Assembly (NCBI GenBank): GCA_943787535.1
Contig: CALSMU010000021.1
Location: 40,864 to 104,863, forward strand
DNA: 64,000 nucleotides
Reading direction: 5' to 3'
Source: an uncultured Flavobacteriales bacterium
Lineage (GTDB): Bacteria; Bacteroidota; Bacteroidia; Flavobacteriales_D; Parvicellaceae
The notes beneath the pieces are model-generated. The model was not told the origin of the DNA, searched no databases, and worked only from the letters and a program-made list of their open reading frames with translations. A program made the position numbers and the translations under genes. Within the stretch, counting starts at the first letter, position 1. Each line of letters opens with the position of its first letter. Positions 1 to 9,402 of this stretch are shown in pieces.

Positions 1-195
1 ATTGTGTCAGATAAATTTCACACGCGAAGAATGAGTTTTTCATTTAAAGACTTTGATGTCCACGAAATTGAAGTTTTATTAAGTGGATGTAGTCATTCAT
101 TCTACGATGAAAACTTTTGGTGGGAAAGTGAAGAGGGAATGATAATGGTGAATAATGAGTACATGAAATTGCTCTATTATTATTTAAACTATTAA
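1..195 (+). CDS. hypothetical protein, probably 5'-truncated by the window edge
   Basis: The reading frame is open from the first base and ends at a stop at 193-195. A GTG at position 4 could start a 63-residue protein, but the frame may equally continue upstream of the window. The product is acidic and aromatic-rich (Trp-Trp and Tyr-Tyr-Tyr runs) with no recognisable domain and no signal peptide. Its stop overlaps the stop of the convergent NTF2-like lipoprotein gene by a few bases. The composition looks coding, but no function can be given. Confidence 0.4.
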   Translation: MVSDKFHTRRMSFSFKDFDVHEIEVLLSGCSHSFYDENFWWESEEGMIMVNNEYMKLLYYYLNY

Positions 196-659
196 CTTGA
201 ATGGTCGGCTACAATAACCCATTTAGCATTTTTCATTTTCCATATAAGAGAATAATATCCACCTAAATTTTCAAGCGAATCTCTTTGCAGCTCCCATTGT
301 CCAACCACTTGCACTGTCTCAATGTCAATAAACTCTTTAACTTCGTTGGTGAAAGTTAGTTTACCCATAGCTGATTTATCTGGGTAGCTACGAATGTAAT
401 TATTCAATGTGGGTTGCCACCCATAAGTTAATCCAGATTTGCCAATAAATAATAGTGAGTCGGAGTGCCAATAATGCTCCATAAAACATTCGATATCTCC
501 AGTGTTCCAACAAGCTTCTTGTTCACTCATTTTTTGATTTATTATTCCAATTACATTTTTTCGCATATGAATGAAATCCGAATTTTCGGAGTGTTCACAT
601 CCACTTAATAAAATTGAAAAGAAAAGGATTTTTAGCGTATATTTTACATATGATAACAT
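192..659 (-). CDS. NTF2-like (SnoaL/DUF4440-type) lipoprotein
   Basis: The product has 155 residues. The N-terminus is a lipoprotein signal: a hydrophobic stretch followed by the lipobox LLSGC, with the lipidated Cys near residue 21. The remainder (residues about 35-155) resembles the small cone-shaped NTF2/SnoaL/DUF4440 fold: an early helix with an EACWNTGD-type motif, then F-M-E-H-Y-W, a central G-W-Q, and a C-terminal strand ending WVIVADHSS. Such proteins are often ligand-binding or of unknown function. ATG start at 659. It is predicted to sit in the periplasm or outer membrane. The fold assignment comes from motif order only; no catalytic role is claimed. Confidence 0.7.
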   Translation of the reverse strand: MLSYVKYTLKILFFSILLSGCEHSENSDFIHMRKNVIGIINQKMSEQEACWNTGDIECFMEHYWHSDSLLFIGKSGLTYGWQPTLNNYIRSYPDKSAMGKLTFTNEVKEFIDIETVQVVGQWELQRDSLENLGGYYSLIWKMKNAKWVIVADHSS

Positions 660-752
660 AAAAACAAAATTATAATAATAATGTAATGTTGTTTCTATTT
701 GTATTAGAATAAATTTAGATTACTGAACAAGAACAGAAAAAATTTGACAGAT

Positions 753-784
753 TTTGTTTTGAATGAAGTCATAGTTTATCTTTG
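753..784 (+). promoter_or_regulatory. predicted Bacteroidota promoter for the fatty-acid hydroxylase gene
   Basis: TATCTTTG at 777-784 matches the Bacteroidota -7 consensus TAnnTTTG. A TTTG at 753-756 lies 20 bases upstream, close to the usual -33 spacing. Transcription would start near 790, about 58 bases before the ATG at 848. Confidence 0.5.
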
Positions 785-847
785 TACATCCTATCTAATT
801 AGACATTGTATGCGGTAATTAGATTCGGTCTACAGGAATCAAAGAAT

Positions 848-1723
848 ATGAGCTATTTAGAATTATTCGGAAACAAATTCACCGGTATGGTATCATGGAT
901 AATTGACATGGTAACATTTAATGTGGAGTGGAATCAAAATTGGTTTTATGGACTAATTGCCGTCTCGATAGCAGTTTGGGGATTGGAAATAGTATTTCCA
1001 TGGCGCAAGTATCAAAAGTTAATTCGAAAAGATTTTTGGTTAGATGCGTTTTATATGTTTTTCAACTTCTTCATTTTTGCAATCATTTTAGAATCTGTCT
1101 ATATTTTGTTCGAAACATATTTTACCACTCATGGTTTGCCAATGGATAAACTTGCTTTATTTAGTGAACAGAGTCCAACCTGGGTAATAATAGTTGTTTT
1201 CTTTGTTTTGAGTGATTTTTTTCAATGGTTTACGCATCTATTGTTACACCGATATAGCTTTTTATGGAGATTTCATAAAGTTCATCATTCGGTTGAAGAA
1301 ATGGGGTTTTCTGCACATCTTCGCTATCATTGGATGGAGAATATATTTTACAAACCACTGAAAACATTGGCGTTAATGCTTGTCATTGGTGCTCAACCAG
1401 AGCATGCTTTTTTTGTGCATTTCTTTTCTATTACAATCGGCCATTTAAATCATGCAAATGTTCGTATTACTTGGGGTCCTTTAAAATACGTTTTTAACAA
1501 TTCAGTAATGCATTTATATCACCATGCTAAAGACTTGCCAGCCCATAGGGTAAACGGAGTCAACTTTGCAATAAGCTTGAGTATTTGGGATTATATTTTT
1601 AAAACGAATTATATCCCTCAAGATCAAGATGGGTCTTATGCGCTTGGATTTGAAGGAATTGAAAACTACCCAAAAGGATTCTGGGGGCAGTTAGTTTCTG
1701 GATTTAGAAAAAATAATCAATAG
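848..1723 (+). CDS. fatty acid hydroxylase / sterol desaturase family membrane protein
   Basis: This 291-residue integral membrane protein belongs to the sterol desaturase/fatty acid hydroxylase superfamily, which uses a di-iron centre held by histidine clusters to hydroxylate or desaturate lipids. The clusters are visible: H-L-L-L-H-R, then F-H-K-V-H-H about ten residues on, and a C-terminal H-L-Y-H-H-A-K. Several hydrophobic segments lie before and between them. An upstream in-frame TTG at 806 is possible, but the ATG at 848 is preferred because it gives the natural N-terminus and follows a good promoter at 777-784. The substrate is unknown; membrane lipids or carotenoid-like compounds are typical. 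Confidence 0.85.
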   Translation: MSYLELFGNKFTGMVSWIIDMVTFNVEWNQNWFYGLIAVSIAVWGLEIVFPWRKYQKLIRKDFWLDAFYMFFNFFIFAIILESVYILFETYFTTHGLPMDKLALFSEQSPTWVIIVVFFVLSDFFQWFTHLLLHRYSFLWRFHKVHHSVEEMGFSAHLRYHWMENIFYKPLKTLALMLVIGAQPEHAFFVHFFSITIGHLNHANVRITWGPLKYVFNNSVMHLYHHAKDLPAHRVNGVNFAISLSIWDYIFKTNYIPQDQDGSYALGFEGIENYPKGFWGQLVSGFRKNNQ

Positions 1724-1906
1724 CAACATAATAGTTATCGTGCTCTTTGAATTATTATAGATGTATAAATAAGTTTATTTAAGAATCATTATCACTTTTA
1801 GATCCTTTTTTAAGCAGTTATATTAGTATATCTTTCGGGGTTGATAAAAACAATCGAATGTTTTTACTTTCAAAAAGGTTAACCGCGCTTACTAAAGGGT
1901 ACTTGG

Positions 1907-4546
1907 TTATGTTAAATTAATATTTTCAATTACTTGCTTCTTTTCTGTATCAACGTGATTTTTTCTAAAGACAAAATTATGGTCAAATGCGTCGATTAAA
2001 ATAGCTTCGTCTGAACTCACGCTACCTGCAAGCATCTCTTTTGAGAGTTGATTTAAAATCTCTTTCTGTATAACTCTCTTAACCGGTCTAGCACCGAATT
2101 GAGGGTCATAGCCAAGTTCAGCTAATGCGGTTATTCCTTCTTTCGTAATATCAACCTTAATGTTATCTTCTTGTAATCTTTCTTGTAGGCTTTTAATCTG
2201 AATTTTTATAATTCCTTCAATGTCTTTTTTAGTCAATGGCTGAAACATTATTGTTTCATCAATTCTGTTTAGAAATTCTGGCCGAACTGTTTGTTTTAAT
2301 ATATCAAATACTTGATGTTTCGTATTTTCAATTACTTCCTCAGCATTTTCGCTGTTAATTTGCTCAAAATTATCTTGTATAACATGTGCCCCAATGTTGG
2401 ATGTCATAATAATAACCGTATTTTTAAAATTAACCAATCGTCCTTTGTTGTCTGTTAACCTACCATCATCTAATACTTGAAGTAAAATATTAAAAACATC
2501 TGGATGCGCTTTTTCAATTTCATCTAGCAATATAACCGAGTAAGGTTTTCTTCTCACTGCCTCTGTTAATTGGCCACCTTCTTCATAACCTACGTATCCT
2601 GGAGGCGCGCCAACTAGCCTAGAAACTGCATGTTGCTCTTGATACTCGCTCATGTCGATTCTTGTCATAGCATTTTCATCGTCAAATAAATAAGCGCTCA
2701 AAGCTTTAGCTAATTCTGTTTTACCAACACCTGTTGTTCCCATGAAGATGAAAGACCCAATTGGTTTTTTCATGTCCTGTAATCCAGCTCTACTTCTTCT
2801 AATTGCATCCGAGATAGCAATGATGCCCTCTTTCTGGCCTATTATTCGTTTTCCTAATTCTTCTTCAAGTTTCAGTAATTTGGCCCTTTCTCCTTGTAAC
2901 ATTTTGGAAACCGGTATTCCTGTCCATTTTGATATAACGTCAGCAATCTCCTCAGCATCTACTTCTTCTTTAATCATTTTAGAGTTTGCTTGAAGTTCTA
3001 TCAGTTTTACCTTAAAAACTTCTATTTCTTGTTCCAAATCTTTTAGAGTGCCATATCTTATTTCCGCTACTCTTCCAAAGTTTCCCGATCTCTCAGCTTG
3101 TTCAGCTTCTATTTTTAAATCATCAATTTCTTGTTTGGCCCCCTGAATTTTGTCGACAATGGCTTTCTCACTTTTCCATTTTGCTAACAAATCCGATCTT
3201 ATTTCACTTAAGTTAGCTATTTCCTTAATTAATGTGCTTAGTTTTTTCTTATCATTTTCACGTTTGATAGCTTCTCTTTCAATTTCAAGTTGCATAATCT
3301 TTCTTTCAATCTCATCCAATTCTTCCGGCTTTGAGTTCATTTCCATTCTCAATTTGGACGCAGCTTCATCAATTAAATCAATGGCTTTATCTGGTAAGAA
3401 TCTATCTGTAATGTATCGTTGGGATAACTCTACTGCGGCAATTATAGCGCCGTCTTTAATTTGAACTTTATGATGATTTTCGTATTTTTCCTTTATTCCT
3501 CTAAGTATACTAATTGCGTCTTCAAAGTCAGGTTCATCAATAATTACTTTTTGGAATCTTCTTTCCAAGGCTTTATCTTTTTCAAAATACTTTTGATACT
3601 CATCAAGGGTAGTGGCACCAATAGCTCTTAATTCTCCTCTTGCTAAAGCAGGTTTAAGTATGTTTGCAGCGTCCATTGCCCCTTCGCCACCTCCAGCGCC
3701 AACAAGCGTGTGGATTTCATCTATAAAGAGAACTATTTCTTGATTTCCATTTGTAACTTCTTTAACTACAGCTTTTAATCGTTCTTCAAATTCGCCTTTA
3801 TATTTTGCTCCTGCGATCAACGCGCTCATGTCTAAAGAGTAAATAATTTTGTCTTTCAAGTTCTCCGGAACATCTCCACTAATAATTCGATGCGCTAGTC
3901 CTTCGGCAATAGCTGTTTTACCGACGCCAGGCTCGCCAATTAAAATAGGGTTGTTTTTTGTTCTTCTCGTGATAATTTGCAGAACTCTTCTAATTTCTTC
4001 ATCTCTTCCGATTACCGGATCCAGTTTACCATCTTTTGCCTTTTTGTTTAGGTTGATAGCATATTTCTCAAGAGAGTTGTAAGTATCTTCCTGACCAGAG
4101 GAAGTCACTCTTTCTCCATTTCGCAATTCCGTAATAGCAGCTTTTAAATCTTTCTGGTTAACACCATTGTCTTTTAGTAATTGAGAAACACCATCAGATG
4201 AATTAAGAATACCAAGTAAAATATGCTCTAAAGAGATGAAATCGTCCTGCATTTTTTTTGCAAGTTCAATTGCGTTATTTAATGAAGATTGAGTATTTCT
4301 AGATAACTGCGCTTGTGCACCTGTTACGATAGAGTAGGATTGAATGATTCCATCTAATGCTTGTTTAAAGACATTCATGTTTACCCCGAATTTGTTTAAA
4401 AGATGCGGGGTGACATTATTATCAACTTGGAGCATTCCTTTAAGAAGATGCCCATTTTCTATTAGTTGGTTTTTATAAGCTGTTGCAAGTTGGTTGGCCT
4501 CGTTTATAGCTAGTTGAGATTTTGTTGTGAACTTACTGAAATCCAT
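1907..4546 (-). CDS. clpB: ATP-dependent disaggregase ClpB
   Basis: This 879-residue Hsp100 chaperone has normal full length. It contains a ClpN domain (residues about 1-150), a first AAA+ domain with Walker A GEPGVGKT and Walker B VLFIDEIHT, a long middle coiled-coil domain (about 400-530), and a second AAA+ domain with GTTGVGKT and VILLDEIEKAHP, followed by the D2-small domain with GARPVKR. The middle domain distinguishes ClpB from ClpA and ClpC. It threads aggregated proteins through its hexamer together with DnaK. ATG start at 4546. The 200 bases upstream hold no gene; no CIRCE-like inverted repeat was recognised. Confidence 0.98.
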   Translation of the reverse strand: MDFSKFTTKSQLAINEANQLATAYKNQLIENGHLLKGMLQVDNNVTPHLLNKFGVNMNVFKQALDGIIQSYSIVTGAQAQLSRNTQSSLNNAIELAKKMQDDFISLEHILLGILNSSDGVSQLLKDNGVNQKDLKAAITELRNGERVTSSGQEDTYNSLEKYAINLNKKAKDGKLDPVIGRDEEIRRVLQIITRRTKNNPILIGEPGVGKTAIAEGLAHRIISGDVPENLKDKIIYSLDMSALIAGAKYKGEFEERLKAVVKEVTNGNQEIVLFIDEIHTLVGAGGGEGAMDAANILKPALARGELRAIGATTLDEYQKYFEKDKALERRFQKVIIDEPDFEDAISILRGIKEKYENHHKVQIKDGAIIAAVELSQRYITDRFLPDKAIDLIDEAASKLRMEMNSKPEELDEIERKIMQLEIEREAIKRENDKKKLSTLIKEIANLSEIRSDLLAKWKSEKAIVDKIQGAKQEIDDLKIEAEQAERSGNFGRVAEIRYGTLKDLEQEIEVFKVKLIELQANSKMIKEEVDAEEIADVISKWTGIPVSKMLQGERAKLLKLEEELGKRIIGQKEGIIAISDAIRRSRAGLQDMKKPIGSFIFMGTTGVGKTELAKALSAYLFDDENAMTRIDMSEYQEQHAVSRLVGAPPGYVGYEEGGQLTEAVRRKPYSVILLDEIEKAHPDVFNILLQVLDDGRLTDNKGRLVNFKNTVIIMTSNIGAHVIQDNFEQINSENAEEVIENTKHQVFDILKQTVRPEFLNRIDETIMFQPLTKKDIEGIIKIQIKSLQERLQEDNIKVDITKEGITALAELGYDPQFGARPVKRVIQKEILNQLSKEMLAGSVSSDEAILIDAFDHNFVFRKNHVDTEKKQVIENINLT

Positions 4547-4745
4547 GATTTTATATATTTTAATTATCTTATAACTTTAAATAAATAATTGTTATATTTT
4601 TTACATGATGGGTGTTCAAAAACCTTTCCAATGTAAATTAAAGTCAGAATAGCAGGAAGTGGAAAAAGAAACTGTGTGACTTCGGAAAAAATGTCCGAAA
4701 CTTCAGTGTTTATAAGACAAATAGACAGAAACAAAAGAATGAATA

Positions 4746-5510
4746 CTAAAAAATTCTTTTAATCACTCTCAATTTATGGGTGTATTTACCTAGTTCTTTA
4801 TTAAATATACCTTGTTGGTCTAGGTTGTCTATTCGAACTTTACCCGAGGCATGAATAACATTTCCAGGTTCAGTAACAATTCCGACATGTGTTATTTTAC
4901 CTTCTTCATTGTCAAAAAATGCTAAGTCTCCAGGTTCAGTAAGTTCTGCAAATTCTACATTAACACCTTCTTCTGCTTGTTGGTAAGCATCTCTTGGAAT
5001 TCTGTATCCGCATAAGCTATATACTATTTGCGAAAACCCAGAACAATCAATTCCAAAAACGGTTCTACCGCCCCAAAGGTAAGGTGCGTTGATAAAGGTT
5101 AGTGCGTAATCAATTATTTTACCGGTGTTAGCTTCATTTGTGTTTCCCGAAAAAGTATATTTTTCTTTTCGAATTTTTAATTTTCCATTTGAGAAATAGG
5201 GAAGTGTAGCTCCAATAGTAATTTTTGAATATGTTGACTCAGAACTTCTTACATCTCCTATTACATCTGTCGATTTAGGAAAGTCATTAAGTTTATGATT
5301 TTCATATTCTTCGGCAGAAATTTCAAAAAATTGCTTTCGACAAATCCAACATTCATAACCGTCCAGAGCAGTTTTTATTTTTATCCACTTTTCTGTTTCT
5401 TCAATAATTTGATAAACTTCACCGAAAAGAAGTTGCGTTACCATTTCTGCTTGGTCATTTGCTTCCGAACGACCAGGAACAATTGAAAGATTACTAATTC
5501 CGTAAGACAT
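4746..5510 (-). CDS. NlpC/P60 family cysteine peptidase with SH3-like N-terminus
   Basis: The product has 254 residues. The N-terminal half (about 1-130) looks like bacterial SH3-type beta repeats used for cell-wall binding. The C-terminal half is an NlpC/P60 domain with the catalytic Cys in G-I-D-C-S-G-F (near residue 155) and the His in T-H-V-G-I-V (near 207), followed by N-V-I-H-A-S-G. The family cleaves D-Glu to diamino-acid bonds in murein peptides or murein tripeptide. No signal peptide is visible, as in cytoplasmic YkfC-type recycling enzymes. The gene ends only nine bases from the M42-like peptidase gene upstream on the same strand, so the two probably form an operon. Confidence 0.9.
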   Translation of the reverse strand: MSYGISNLSIVPGRSEANDQAEMVTQLLFGEVYQIIEETEKWIKIKTALDGYECWICRKQFFEISAEEYENHKLNDFPKSTDVIGDVRSSESTYSKITIGATLPYFSNGKLKIRKEKYTFSGNTNEANTGKIIDYALTFINAPYLWGGRTVFGIDCSGFSQIVYSLCGYRIPRDAYQQAEEGVNVEFAELTEPGDLAFFDNEEGKITHVGIVTEPGNVIHASGKVRIDNLDQQGIFNKELGKYTHKLRVIKRIF

Positions 5511-5519
5511 AAATCAAAT

Positions 5520-6443
5520 TTACAATTCTTTCATTAATACTCTGTATAATTCTAACATAGATGCAATATCTGATTTATGCACTTTCTCATCTGGAGAATG
5601 CACATTGTCTTCAGGAGCTCCTATAAATAACCAGTCAAAAGGGTAAGGAGATTTTTGTAGTTGATTACCATCACTTCCTCCAGTTGCTTCTACCTCTAGT
5701 TGGTGCTCAATAGCATGCTTTTCGGCAATAGCTCTAATTCTATTTAAGTAAGAGCGTCTTGGGATTCCAGAATCACGTATTGATATAGCAACTCCTTTTC
5801 CGTGCTCAATTCCCTCAGTTACCCAAGTAATATCGGAAATTAGACCTTGCTTTACTTTCCAATTTTCATAGATAAACCTGGCTAAATATCCAATAGATCC
5901 CCCTCCATGTTCTTCCCAACAAGAAAAACAAATAACTCCATCTTTTAAGGTTTCAGCCACTTTTAAAGCATTCCAAACACCTAAGCGGTTGTCCATGTAG
6001 CAACATTGAACGAAGTCGCTGTCTTCTCTCCAATCGGACTTAAAAACTAATTCTGTCCCTCGATCTATTTCGCGGTCATATAAGTATTCAATAGACTTTG
6101 AACCATTTTCATGTTCAATTATTATCAATTCTGTTTCGATCGGACCCAGGCTATCTTTCCCAACTAGTTTAATCCCTTCTTTAAGAACGGGGCCACCAAT
6201 TTTCACCAATTCTTTTCCGTATTTAACAGTAAAACCAATAGAGTCCATATGGGCAAAAATAGCAGTAGTCGGTTTTCCAAACTTTACTATTATACAGTCT
6301 TGAAACTCATCTCCTTCATATATTTCGGGTAGATGGTCCCAGCTTGACTTGTTGGTTTCTATATACTTAAGGATAAAGTCTTTCAGTGCAACTTCATTTC
6401 CAGCAGGCGCGTGTATACCACACATTTCTTTTAATAATTCCAT
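5520..6443 (-). CDS. M42/M20-like zinc aminopeptidase
   Basis: This 307-residue metallopeptidase of the MH clan is likely cytoplasmic. Visible metal and catalytic residues are the His-Asp of I-F-A-H-M-D-S-I-G, the Asp of Y-M-D-N-R-L-G, the Glu-Glu pair of C-W-E-E-H-G-G-G, an Asp-Ile-Thr-Trp segment, and a C-terminal His in N-V-H-S-P-D. This set matches M42 (glutamyl aminopeptidase/PepA-like) better than classical M20, although the protein is slightly short (usual length about 340-360). It is first in a likely operon with the NlpC/P60 enzyme, which suggests peptide or murein-peptide turnover. ATG start at 6443. Confidence 0.85.
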   Translation of the reverse strand: MELLKEMCGIHAPAGNEVALKDFILKYIETNKSSWDHLPEIYEGDEFQDCIIVKFGKPTTAIFAHMDSIGFTVKYGKELVKIGGPVLKEGIKLVGKDSLGPIETELIIIEHENGSKSIEYLYDREIDRGTELVFKSDWREDSDFVQCCYMDNRLGVWNALKVAETLKDGVICFSCWEEHGGGSIGYLARFIYENWKVKQGLISDITWVTEGIEHGKGVAISIRDSGIPRRSYLNRIRAIAEKHAIEHQLEVEATGGSDGNQLQKSPYPFDWLFIGAPEDNVHSPDEKVHKSDIASMLELYRVLMKEL

Positions 6444-6536
6444 GTTAATTTAATTACTGCGAAATTATAATATAAAAAATTCTGGAGGCCATTAGAAAGT
6501 AAATAAAATGTTTTTATATTTGCAGGCGCTGATTAT

Positions 6537-6611
6537 GGTGGATGTAGCTCAGCTGGTTAGAGTATCGGTTTGTGGTACCGAGGGTCGCGGGTTCGAACCC
6601 CGTCTTCCACC
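6537..6611 (+). tRNA. tRNA-His (anticodon GTG)
   Basis: A cloverleaf can be folded. The acceptor stem pairs GTGGATG (6538-6544) with CTTCCAC (6604-6610), with one internal T-T mismatch. There is a D-arm with AGCTCAGCTGGTTAGAG, an anticodon stem TCGGT/ACCGA with loop TTGTGGT (anticodon GTG), and a T-arm with GTTCGAA. The extra G at 6537 faces C at 6611, giving the G-1:C73 pair that is the identity element of histidine tRNAs. CCA is not encoded. Confidence 0.95.
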
Positions 6612-6621
6612 CCCCCAAAAC

Positions 6622-6652
6622 AAAAAAGGTCTTGTACAACAAGACCTTTTTT
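6622..6652 (+). terminator. intrinsic terminator after tRNA-His
   Basis: GGTCTTG (6628-6634) and CAAGACC (6640-6646) form a perfect 7-bp stem with loop TACAA. Flanking A6 and T6 runs extend the stem and supply the T-tract. The symmetry would also let it terminate transcription of the convergent Fur-family gene that ends at 6670. Confidence 0.9.
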
Positions 6653-6669
6653 GTTTTCTAACAAGTTAT

Positions 6670-7077
6670 TTATGAACAAATATTACATGTTCCGGTACCT
6701 TGAATCTCAATAGAATCTATTTTGAATCTTGGTATATTTATTTCAGGAAATTCATGTAAGTCTAAGCAGAATATGTTTTCACACATTTTACATCTAAAAT
6801 GGATATGCTGAGTAGTATGAACGTGATTTACGGATGAACACTCATCCGGGCATAGGGCTAATTTTTTTATGTCACCTGGCATTACAATTTCATGAATCAA
6901 TCCATTTTCGATAAAAGACTTAATTGTTCTATATAAAGTTATTCGATCAAATTGTTTTAATCGAGCTTCAATGTCTCCCAAAGCAATGGCGTTTGGTTCA
7001 TTAATGAATACCTCAAGCACCTCTTTTCTGAAAGGTGTAAGGCGTAATTTTTTACTTTTTAATAATTTTTCTATCAC
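6670..7077 (-). CDS. Fur-family transcriptional regulator, probably Zur-like
   Basis: This 135-residue protein has the Fur architecture. A winged helix occupies residues 1-80, with RLTPFRKEVLEVF and the recognition helix D-R-I-T-L-Y-R-T-I. The metal and dimerisation domain contains H-V-H-T-T-Q-H-I-H-F-R-C-K-M-C (CxxC) and a second C-terminal CxxC (C-N-I-C). Both structural-zinc CxxC pairs are present. It is divergent from a TonB receptor and a Cys/His-rich lipoprotein, and two palindromic operators lie between them, one ending 3 bases from this start codon, so autoregulation is likely. Zinc sensing (Zur) is inferred from the neighbours; iron or manganese is not excluded. Confidence 0.9.
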   Translation of the reverse strand: MIEKLLKSKKLRLTPFRKEVLEVFINEPNAIALGDIEARLKQFDRITLYRTIKSFIENGLIHEIVMPGDIKKLALCPDECSSVNHVHTTQHIHFRCKMCENIFCLDLHEFPEINIPRFKIDSIEIQGTGTCNICS

Positions 7078-7079
7078 TT

Positions 7080-7126
7080 ATGCAACAATGTTGCATTTTT
7101 ATTTCTATGTTTGCAACATCGTTACA
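7080..7126. promoter_or_regulatory. double operator and divergent promoter for the Fur-family gene and the TonB receptor
   Basis: Operator 1 is the near-perfect palindrome ATGCAACAATGTTGCAT (7080-7096). Operator 2 is TGCAACATCGTTACA (7112-7126), the same TGCAAC-N3-GTTRCA pattern 31 bases downstream. A plus-strand -7 element TATGTTTG (7106-7113) runs into operator 2. A minus-strand -7 element, TATATTTG read on the minus strand (7125-7132), also abuts it. Repressor bound at both sites would block both promoters. The operator identity is inferred from position and symmetry. Confidence 0.75.
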
Positions 7127-7131
7127 AATAT

Positions 7132-9402
7132 ATGAAAAGTCAGACATATAAATTGATGTTTTTAGCATTAATCTTCTTAGATTTTGCTTGTTGCTATTCT
7201 CAAGTTTTAAAGGGAGTGGTGCTTAATAGTGATACAAAAATTGGTGTGCCGGATGCCTACATTTATTCTTTTGACCTGGAAATAGGTAATTCAACAAATG
7301 AAAAGGGAAATTTCGAAATCTCGCAATTTCCTAAATATAAATCCAAAATTTTGATTAGTGCGCATGGTTATGAAGATCAATCAATGTTTATTTCTTCAGA
7401 TAGCATTATTACAATTTTGATGGAACCTAAACATGCAATGTTAGATGAATTTGTTGTTGCTACACCTACAGGCAAGTTACAAGGTGAAAATATTACTTAT
7501 GTTACTACAATTAAATTAAACGAGTCTGCCTCAATTAACAACAATACAATTGGGGAGGTTTTAACAAATGCTCCAGGAGTTTATGTTGCGAGTGTAGGCA
7601 GAGGCATTAGTAAACCCGTTATAAGGGGTTTATCTGGAAATAGAGTGGTTACCTATTTGGATGGTTTAAGAATTGAAAATCAACAATGGGGTGGGGATCA
7701 TGGAGTAGGAGTGACAGCACTTGGAATAGATAGGTTCGAAATTATCAAAGGGCCATCATCGTTGCTATATGGTTCAGATGCTATTGGCGGAGTTCTTTAT
7801 TTCGTAGAAGCTCAATACGCAAAAAAAAATACCTCGAAATCTTTTATTGAAACATCTTTTGAATCTAACAGTCTTTCTAATAATACTAGTATAGGAAAAC
7901 AATTTACGAAAGAAAATTCAAAGTTTAATTTTTTTTATGGATCTTCTCTCAATGCTGATTATTCATTGCCTAATGGCCTTAGAATTCTTGATTCTAGGTT
8001 TGTATCGCAGGCATTTAAAACTTCCTATGGATATAATAAAAATAGATGGAAGATTAATGTTCGATATAATTTTTCAAAATCCATAATTGGGATACCAGGT
8101 CACAGTCACAAAGATAGCATCTATACGGAATTGTTTTACACTGATAAGCTTGACTGGAGAAGCACATTGCCATATCAAAATATTACAAACAACTTCATCA
8201 ATGTGGAGAACAAGTTCTATTTTGATAAAAGTTATTTAACCATGCAAATAGGTCATACAATTAATAGTTCGAAAGAATTTGAAGAAAAAGTAACGATTCC
8301 AGGAATAGACATGCTCTTAAATTCATCTACCTTGAATTTGAGATACGCTTATAAGTTCTCATCCATTTTAGAATTATTAAGTGGTGTTCAGGGTATGTAT
8401 CAAAGAAATACGAATGGTAATAATGCTGAAGAAATATTAATACCAAATTCCTTTACTACTGATTTAGGTATTTATTCAATTCTTTTTGCGGGTAATAAAA
8501 AATTGAAATTTCAGAGTGGATTACGAACTGATTACAGGATAATTAATGTGGATTCTCGAAATTTTCAAAAAGATTTTACAGGAATAAATTATGCTGTTGG
8601 TGGTGGCTATTTTACCAAAAGCTCAATTGTTAGGCTTAATCTATCGTCTGGTTTTCGCGCACCACACACATCAGAAATGATTGCTAATGGGATCCATCAT
8701 GGCTCTTTTCAGTATGTTGTTGGAGATTTAGATTTAATGACTGAAAATGCAAATCAAATAGATTTAATGTATGAATATAGTAATCAACATCTAGCAATTG
8801 TTTTCAATCCATTTTATAACCAAATTAAAAACTTTATTTACCTGCAAAGGCAAGATTCAGTTATAGAGTCTTATCCAGTTTATAACTATGTTCAAAACGA
8901 AAAAGTGAATATGTATGGTGCTGATTTAGGAGTGCATTACCACCCTCATTTTTTTCACAGACTTCACATTGAATCAAGTTACTCCTACTTAAGAGCAATT
9001 AATTCAAATAATGAATTTATAGATCAGATTCCACCTGGAAAATGGATGGCCAACATAAAAATTGAATTTGATGAAAAGGAAGGCTTTTATTTCAAGAATA
9101 TTGTAATTCGGAATAATTTCATTTTAGCACAAAATGAGGTGGCTCCAAATGAAATACCTTCAAAAGGTTATAATCTATTAGATTTTGGAATAAACAGTGT
9201 TGTTAAAACAAAACAAAATGAAATTAATTTAAACGCTGGTGTAAAAAACATTTTGAACTGCAATTATGTCGACCACTTATCCAATCTAAAATATTTGAAT
9301 ATTGCTGGACCGGGCATTAATTATTACATCGGTATAAAATTTAACATAATAAATAAACAACAAAAACATGAAAAAAGTAATTTTAGGAATCTTAGCAATT
9401 AG
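7132..9402 (+). CDS. TonB-dependent outer-membrane receptor, putative metal uptake
   Basis: The product has 756 residues from the ATG at 7132. An upstream TTG at 7111 lies inside the -7/operator region and is rejected. The order is a signal peptide, a carboxypeptidase-regulatory-like domain (about 25-105: L-K-G-V-V-L-N-S-D-T-K-I-G-V-P-D-A-Y), a plug with G-I-S-K-P-V-I-R-G-L-S-G-N and the G-P-S-S-L-L-Y-G-S-D-A-I-G-G motif, then a beta-barrel. His-rich loops (G-H-S-H, H-Y-H-P-H-F-F-H) and repressor control suggest zinc or another metal, as for ZnuD-like receptors. A typical barrel end (Y-Y-I-G-I-K-F-N-I) is followed by about 16 extra residues that overlap the next gene by 35 bases. Confidence 0.9.
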   Translation: MKSQTYKLMFLALIFLDFACCYSQVLKGVVLNSDTKIGVPDAYIYSFDLEIGNSTNEKGNFEISQFPKYKSKILISAHGYEDQSMFISSDSIITILMEPKHAMLDEFVVATPTGKLQGENITYVTTIKLNESASINNNTIGEVLTNAPGVYVASVGRGISKPVIRGLSGNRVVTYLDGLRIENQQWGGDHGVGVTALGIDRFEIIKGPSSLLYGSDAIGGVLYFVEAQYAKKNTSKSFIETSFESNSLSNNTSIGKQFTKENSKFNFFYGSSLNADYSLPNGLRILDSRFVSQAFKTSYGYNKNRWKINVRYNFSKSIIGIPGHSHKDSIYTELFYTDKLDWRSTLPYQNITNNFINVENKFYFDKSYLTMQIGHTINSSKEFEEKVTIPGIDMLLNSSTLNLRYAYKFSSILELLSGVQGMYQRNTNGNNAEEILIPNSFTTDLGIYSILFAGNKKLKFQSGLRTDYRIINVDSRNFQKDFTGINYAVGGGYFTKSSIVRLNLSSGFRAPHTSEMIANGIHHGSFQYVVGDLDLMTENANQIDLMYEYSNQHLAIVFNPFYNQIKNFIYLQRQDSVIESYPVYNYVQNEKVNMYGADLGVHYHPHFFHRLHIESSYSYLRAINSNNEFIDQIPPGKWMANIKIEFDEKEGFYFKNIVIRNNFILAQNEVAPNEIPSKGYNLLDFGINSVVKTKQNEINLNAGVKNILNCNYVDHLSNLKYLNIAGPGINYYIGIKFNIINKQQKHEKSNFRNLSN

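Noticed and set aside
806..847. TTG start 14 codons upstream of the fatty-acid hydroxylase ATG
   Set aside because: Lies immediately after the predicted -7 element and adds no conserved residues; the ATG at 848 gives a normal family N-terminus.
4547..4745. Heat-shock operator (CIRCE) before clpB
   Set aside because: No TTAGCACTC-N9-GAGTGCTAA type inverted repeat could be found.
7111..7131. TTG start for the TonB receptor inside the operator
   Set aside because: It would place the start codon within the -7 element and operator 2; the ATG at 7132 begins a proper signal peptide.
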